Shown here: positions 6,002-9,797 of the stretch, piece by piece
Layout of the letters: the number at the start of each line of letters is the position of its first letter
How positions within the stretch are numbered: the stretch's first letter is position 1
From: Cellvibrionaceae bacterium
GTDB taxonomy: Bacteria > Pseudomonadota > Gammaproteobacteria > Pseudomonadales > Cellvibrionaceae
Direction of reading: 5' to 3'
Assembly: GCA_025800435.1 (NCBI GenBank)
Contig: JAOXRV010000418.1
Coordinates: forward strand, 1-9,797
Length of the DNA: 9,797 nucleotides
Program-made: the position numbers and the translations under genes
The notes under the pieces: model-generated
Database searches by the model: none
The model's input: only the letters and a program-made list of their open reading frames with translations
Told to the model about the DNA's origin: nothing

Positions 6002-7219
6002 ATGAATAACCTTGCCCCCTTAACTGGCTATAGAGTTTTGGATATGAGCCGCATTCTTGCAGGGCCCTGGGCCGGGCAGACTTTGGCTGACCTGGGCGCC
6101 GAGGTGATTAAGGTCGAGCGCCCCGGTCAAGGTGACGACACCCGCCGCTGGGGGCCGCCCTATTTAAAAGATGGCGACGGCCAAGATACTGCGGAGGCAG
6201 CCTATTATTTGGCGGCCAATCGGGGCAAGCAGTCGATCACCATTGATATCACCCAGGCCGAGGGCCAGCAGTTAATCAAACAGCTGGTCGGCCACTGCGA
6301 TGTGTTAATTGAAAACTATAAAGTCGGTGGTTTAAAAAAATACGGGCTCGATTACGACAGCCTAAAGGCGGTAAACCCCAAGCTGGTTTACTGCTCGATT
6401 ACCGGCTTTGGTCAAGACGGCCCCTACGCCCAGCGCGCCGGTTACGACTTTATGATTCAGGGCATGGGCGGTTTAATGAGTGTTACCGGCGAGGCCGAGG
6501 GTGCACCGCAGAAAGTTGGGGTGGCGGTAACCGATTTATTTACCGGCCTATACGCCACCATCGCCATTCAAGGGGCACTGCTTGAGCGCGAGCGCTCGGG
6601 CCTTGGTCAGCACATCGATATGGCCCTGCTGGATGTACAGGCGGCGGTATTGGCAAACCAGGCCAGCAATTATTTAATTGGTGGCCTGGTACCCCAGCGC
6701 CTCGGCAATGCCCACCCCAATATTGTGCCCTACCAGGCCTTTGCCAGCAGTGATGGCCATATAATTTTAGCGGTGGGCAACGACGGCCAGTTTGAAAAGT
6801 TTTTGCAACTGGCCGGGCGCACCGAGCTAATGCAAGACCCGCGCTACGCCAGCAACCCGGCCCGGGTGCAAAACCGCGAACTTGTGTGCGCAACCGTCGC
6901 CGCCATTATAGCCAGCCGCAGCAGCGCTCAATGGCTAGCTGAGCTGGCCGCCGCCGGGGTGCCGGCCGGCCCCATTAATACCATCGACCAAGTCTTTGCC
7001 GACCCGCAAATTCAGCACCGGCAAATGCAACAAACCCTAGACCATCCCCTGGCCGGCCCCATCAAACTCAGCGCCAGCCCCATCAAACTCAGCCGCACCC
7101 CGGTAACAACACCCAGCGCGCCGCCGCTGCTGGGCGCCGATACCGAGCAGGTACTGACAGAAAAACTGGGGCTTAGCCAAGAGCAGTTAAGCCAATTAAA
7201 AGCCAAGGGGGCTATTTAA
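6002..7219 (+). CDS. gcdG: CaiB/BaiF family CoA-transferase, probable glutarate CoA-transferase
   Basis: Class III CoA-transferases move CoA between carboxylic acids through an enzyme-bound mixed anhydride. The protein has 405 residues, typical of the family: PLTGYRVLDMSRILAGPWAGQTLADLGAEVIKVERPGQGDDTR-type N-terminus at about 6-48, the nucleotide-like fold motif DVLIENYKVGGLKKYGLDY at 100-118, VYCSITGFGQDGPYA at 129-142, VAVTDLFTGLYA at 174-185 with Asp178 in the place of the catalytic Asp169 of formyl-CoA transferase, and GLGQHIDMALLDVQ at 201-213. The C-terminal part has AGVPAGPINTIDQVFADPQ. The ATG at 6002 has only a weak ribosome site. Position directly after gcdH matches the Pseudomonas gcdH-gcdG pair and human SUGCT, which makes glutaryl-CoA from glutarate and succinyl-CoA. 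The family call is firm; the substrate rests on context. The gene is bracketed by two palindromic elements. Confidence 0.9.
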   Translation: MNNLAPLTGYRVLDMSRILAGPWAGQTLADLGAEVIKVERPGQGDDTRRWGPPYLKDGDGQDTAEAAYYLAANRGKQSITIDITQAEGQQLIKQLVGHCDVLIENYKVGGLKKYGLDYDSLKAVNPKLVYCSITGFGQDGPYAQRAGYDFMIQGMGGLMSVTGEAEGAPQKVGVAVTDLFTGLYATIAIQGALLERERSGLGQHIDMALLDVQAAVLANQASNYLIGGLVPQRLGNAHPNIVPYQAFASSDGHIILAVGNDGQFEKFLQLAGRTELMQDPRYASNPARVQNRELVCATVAAIIASRSSAQWLAELAAAGVPAGPINTIDQVFADPQIQHRQMQQTLDHPLAGPIKLSASPIKLSRTPVTTPSAPPLLGADTEQVLTEKLGLSQEQLSQLKAKGAI

Positions 7220-7311
7220 CATACTGTACCAAGGCACGCGGCTAACTCGGACAGCCTTTATGAAAAAAGCACAGTCTAAGCTAGGGAAAAACTTAAACTT
7301 CACTCAACTGT

Positions 7312-7426
7312 AGTGTCTTGTGGTGGGGAAGGGGTTCTGGGGGCTTGGGAGCCAGGGACGGCGGACGAGAGCTACAGGGAAGTATTTATGCGTCCCCCAG
7401 AACCCCTTCCCCACCACAAGGCTCGG
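7312..7426 (-). repeat. Long palindromic intergenic element, copy 2 (reverse)
   Basis: This element fills half of the 234-nt gap between the converging CoA-transferase and exported-protein genes. Its outer arms 7317-7343 and 7394-7420 are perfect 27-bp inverted repeats starting CTTGTGGTG and ending CTGGGGG. Read on the minus strand the order equals that of the 5805-5942 copy: CCGAGC flank, left arm, ACGCATAAA (7393-7385), small hairpin TACTTCCCTGTA (7384-7373), GCTCTCGTCCG (7372-7362), second short hairpin GCC-GTCCCT-GGC (7362-7351, sharing one base), CCAAGC, right arm, and an AAGAC-type flank. The remaining sequence 7220-7311 shows no gene and no ordinary terminator, so this structure may serve to end both converging transcripts. 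Confidence 0.9.
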
Positions 7427-7453
7427 CGTCGTAGCCACGTTTACTAGGGTACC

Positions 7454-8041
7454 TTACTCTTCCAAACCACGCCCGGTCAGCTTAATACGATAACTCGTAC
7501 CACTGTTAAAGATACACTCAGCCCGAAACTGCAGTGGCTCACCAATCAGACTAATGGCATCAAAATCAATCGCAATGCCCACCGTGGCATCCTGGTACAA
7601 AATCGGCTTGGGCCGTTTTTTGGTGAGTATTTTAATGGTGCGATAATCCTCGTACATATCGCTGATGGCGCGCTGGCAACTGCTCCAGTATTCGCGCATT
7701 GAACGCTCACTGGGGCCCTTGTGAAAACGCGAATCGCTGGGGTCAAAAGCCTTATAGCTCTTACCATCCAATAAAAAACCAAAGGTCTTGCGGTTTTTAT
7801 CCCGACACAAAAACCGAAATACCGGCGCCTCTTGGGTACTGTGATCGACATTGATGGTGCCTTTGAGCAAGGTCAGGCAACGGGGGTTGGTGGCCGCCAC
7901 CTCAGCCGCTGCTTGCAGAGCTGGCAGCTGGCTTTTATAGCTGGCCGGCAGCCACAGGTAGGCCTCGGCCCAGGTGGCCGAGGGCAAGGCCAAAAAAAGA
8001 CCTAACAAAGGGGCTATTAAAACCGTGGCGCGGCGGGGCAT
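7454..8041 (-). CDS. Unrecognised small exported protein with four cysteines
   Basis: A 195-residue protein that I do not recognise. The N-terminus is a clear Sec signal peptide: basic MPRR, hydrophobic LIAPLLGLFLAL, then SATWA with likely cleavage after Ala25. The mature part of about 170 residues is soluble, with four cysteines (55, 79, 122, 176) that could form two disulfides in the periplasm. It has a C-terminal region rich in beta-strand residues (ATVGIAIDFDAISLIG, RIKLTGRG). Cys176 is not in a lipobox and the signal peptide has none, so it is not a lipoprotein. I chose ATG 8041 over the TTG at 8053 because GGA lies 7 nt before it and it gives a compact signal peptide. It starts 47 nt after the RND pump gene stop on the same strand, so it may be co-transcribed with it. 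A link to efflux is inferred only from position. Confidence 0.85.
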   Translation of the reverse strand: MPRRATVLIAPLLGLFLALPSATWAEAYLWLPASYKSQLPALQAAAEVAATNPRCLTLLKGTINVDHSTQEAPVFRFLCRDKNRKTFGFLLDGKSYKAFDPSDSRFHKGPSERSMREYWSSCQRAISDMYEDYRTIKILTKKRPKPILYQDATVGIAIDFDAISLIGEPLQFRAECIFNSGTSYRIKLTGRGLEE

Positions 8042-8088
8042 AACAACATCCAAACACTCAAACTCTTATAGTTATAGCGGATAATTTG

Positions 8089-9797
8089 CTAATTGCTTGA
8101 GTGTTCAGACAAACGTTGCCTATTCTGCCACCACTGTGACAAGGGGCCATAGATGTACAACTTAAACAGGTACAAGGCCCGCTGGGGCATGACCAACAAC
8201 ACCGGCGTAACCACCAGCGTCAATATGGTGGAAAACACCAGGCCATAAACCACCGCACTGGCCAGGGGCACAAAGAAAGAAGCGATAACACCGCCGGCCA
8301 CCACATCGCGGCCAACAAAGTCCACGCTCACGCCGGTGGCAATCGGCAACAGGCCTAGCACCGTAGTCACAGTGGTTAAAAATACCGGGCGCAAGCGCTG
8401 GGCACAGGCGCGCACCACCGCCTCGGCCGGGGTCAGCTCTGAGTCGGTATGGCGCACATGATTGTAGGTATCAATCAATACAATATTGTTGTTCACCACA
8501 ATACCTGCCAACGCCACCACACCCACCCCGGTGAGAATCACACTAAAGGTCTGCTGGGTGAGCATCAAGCCCAACATAACCCCAGCGGTCGACATAATCA
8601 CCGCCGACAAAATCAGAGCCGCCTGGTAGAAACTGTTGAACTGGGTCACCAGCAACACAAACATCAAGAACAGGGCCAGGGCACCGGCGACAGTCAAGAA
8701 AGCCTTGGAGTTCTCTTGCTCTTCATTGGCACCGCGAAATTCCACTCGGACATCCGGGTCAATATCGGCAGCAGCCAACCACTGGCTGATTTCTTTTACT
8801 TTGCTGTCGGCCAGCACGCCCTCTTGCACATCAGCGCGCACCATTATGTACTCGCCGCCGTCGACACGCTCAATCTTATCCACCTTGGGTTTGGCCTGGC
8901 GGCTGACAAAACTTGAGGTTGGGGCCGAACCGTTAAGCGTATTTACCCGCAACTCATCCAGCGCCATCATACCGCGCTCAGAATCCGGGTAGCGCACTCG
9001 AATATCGACCTCTTCATCGGCGTCATCGGGGCGATACTCACCTACCTTCACACCGTTAGTCACCAGCTGTACCGCCCGCCCCACCTCGATAATATTGGCC
9101 CCCATCTGGGCGGCCAGAGAACGGTCGACTTCAAGCTCCCACTCAATTCCGGGCAGCGGCGTGGTATCGGTAATATCACGCAGGCCTTCAAACTTGGTGG
9201 CGAGGCTGTGGTGCAGTTTACGCGCCTCGGCCACCAGCTTATCGTAATTGAAGGACGACAGCTGTATTTGAATGGGCTTGCCAATTGGTGGGCCGCCTTC
9301 AAAAGCATTGGCATTGACGATTACACCGGGAATATCCTTGGTGTTTTCGTTGATATCTTTAAACACTTCACGGGTGCGCTTGGACAGGTTGACCGGGTCA
9401 TCCAGCTCGACCAGCAAGGTGCCGACCTGGTCTTTTTCCGGCGGCCGAGCGCCGCCACCCTGGGTACCGCCGGCACCGCTGGCCGAGTAGGTAGAAACCA
9501 CGCCTGGTGTGGCAATTACCCGGCGTTCCACTTCCTGAACAATACTGCGCACCTCGTCGACCGACAGGTTACCCTGGGCCCGCACCGCTACTTGCCCGTA
9601 CTTCTCTTCGGTTTCGGTAAAGAACTCAACCCCGGCATTAAACCTGCCAAAGGCCATAAAGATACCCACCAACACAAAGATACTGCCCAAAAACATCACT
9701 ACTGGGCGGCGTAACAAATGCTTTAATAAGCGCGCGTAGGCGCCGGTAACGCCGTCGAGGGTCTCGGGGGGATCAGACTCCAGCCGTTTGAGGTACT
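8089..9797 (-). CDS. RND-family efflux pump inner-membrane subunit, C-terminal half (5' end outside window)
   Basis: The frame is open to the window edge (568 residues seen), so this is the second half of a protein that in this family has about 1000-1050 residues. It begins in the cytoplasmic loop before TM7 (RRPVVMFLGSIFVLVGIFMAFG), then the second large periplasmic porter region (about 300 residues), then the TM8-TM12 bundle (TVAGALALFLMFVLLV, LILSAVIMSTAGVMLGL, GVGVVALAGIVVNNNIVLID, FLTTVTTVLGLLPIATGV, VYGLVFSTILTLVVTPVLLV). Such pumps use the proton gradient to move drugs or other compounds from periplasm or membrane through a fusion protein and an outer-membrane channel, neither of which is in view. 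The TM10 motif reads IVVNNNIVLID where AcrB has LSAKNAILIVE, so the proton-relay lysine (AcrB Lys940) is replaced by Asn. The substrate cannot be told. TTG 9717 looks like a start but lies inside TM7 context and is not the real one. Confidence 0.93.
   Translation of the reverse strand, partial: YLKRLESDPPETLDGVTGAYARLLKHLLRRPVVMFLGSIFVLVGIFMAFGRFNAGVEFFTETEEKYGQVAVRAQGNLSVDEVRSIVQEVERRVIATPGVVSTYSASGAGGTQGGGARPPEKDQVGTLLVELDDPVNLSKRTREVFKDINENTKDIPGVIVNANAFEGGPPIGKPIQIQLSSFNYDKLVAEARKLHHSLATKFEGLRDITDTTPLPGIEWELEVDRSLAAQMGANIIEVGRAVQLVTNGVKVGEYRPDDADEEVDIRVRYPDSERGMMALDELRVNTLNGSAPTSSFVSRQAKPKVDKIERVDGGEYIMVRADVQEGVLADSKVKEISQWLAAADIDPDVRVEFRGANEEQENSKAFLTVAGALALFLMFVLLVTQFNSFYQAALILSAVIMSTAGVMLGLMLTQQTFSVILTGVGVVALAGIVVNNNIVLIDTYNHVRHTDSELTPAEAVVRACAQRLRPVFLTTVTTVLGLLPIATGVSVDFVGRDVVAGGVIASFFVPLASAVVYGLVFSTILTLVVTPVLLVMPQRALYLFKLYIYGPLSQWWQNRQRLSEHSSN

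Noticed and set aside
5805..7426. CRISPR array or insertion sequence suggested by the two repeats
   Set aside because: There are only two copies, in opposite orientation and 1.4 kb apart, with a metabolic gene between them; no spacers, cas genes, transposase or target duplications are seen. A composite transposon carrying gcdG is unlikely because gcdG belongs with gcdH.
8449..8992. Plus-strand open frames of 118-155 codons opposite the RND gene
   Set aside because: They are antisense shadows with His/Gln- or Ser/Ala-rich composition and no start signals; the minus strand encodes clear transmembrane and porter motifs.

Overview
The window looks like a chromosomal segment of a marine or environmental gammaproteobacterium, perhaps of the Cellvibrionales. 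The evidence is a moderately GC-rich base composition, a Pseudomonas-like lysR / gcdH / CoA-transferase glutarate cluster, an AlgP-like lysine/alanine-rich DNA-binding protein, and a DinB with a canonical QADLF clamp-binding tail. The taxon is an inference from gene content; no rRNA or marker search was possible.

Left part (1-2481). On the minus strand there is first a protein cut off by the window edge (1-848): a degenerate GIY-YIG-like N-terminal domain joined to a long charged, Lys/Ala/Glu/Gln-rich tail. Upstream of it on the same strand is dinB, encoding DNA polymerase IV (944-1996). A small unrecognised gene (2068-2481) is divergent from dinB. The short AT-rich gap between them carries a 7-6-7 palindrome that could be an operator for both genes.

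Middle part (2482-4600). An intergenic stretch with two hairpins leads into a 285-residue histone H1-like KA-rich protein (2700-3557) with an AT-hook-like end. A strong hairpin terminator (about 3579-3605) lies between it and a convergent LysR-type regulator (3617-4495) and probably serves both. The regulator is divergent from gcdH, and the gap between them holds three evenly spaced alternating TTTATAT/ATATAAA half-sites.

Glutarate module (4607-7219). gcdH (glutaryl-CoA dehydrogenase) and a CaiB/BaiF-family CoA-transferase (gcdG-like) form the end of lysine/glutarate breakdown. The transferase would activate glutarate to glutaryl-CoA, and GcdH would oxidise and decarboxylate it to crotonyl-CoA. 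The neighbouring LysR protein is the obvious candidate regulator.

The most unusual feature is a pair of long palindromic intergenic elements in opposite orientation on either side of the CoA-transferase gene (5805-5942 and 7312-7426). Both have the same layout: outer perfect inverted repeats of 26-27 bp, a conserved ACGCATAAA block, a small hairpin, a conserved GCTCTCGTCCG block, and a second hairpin. Within the outer arms an 11-bp central segment differs at 7 positions between the two copies, yet every change is matched on the opposite arm. The small hairpin shows the same kind of compensation. This points to a structured repeat family under base-pairing constraint.

Right part (7454-9797). 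On the minus strand, the C-terminal half of an RND efflux pump (8089 to the window edge) is followed after 47 nt by a small exported protein with four cysteines (7454-8041) that I do not recognise; the two may be co-transcribed.
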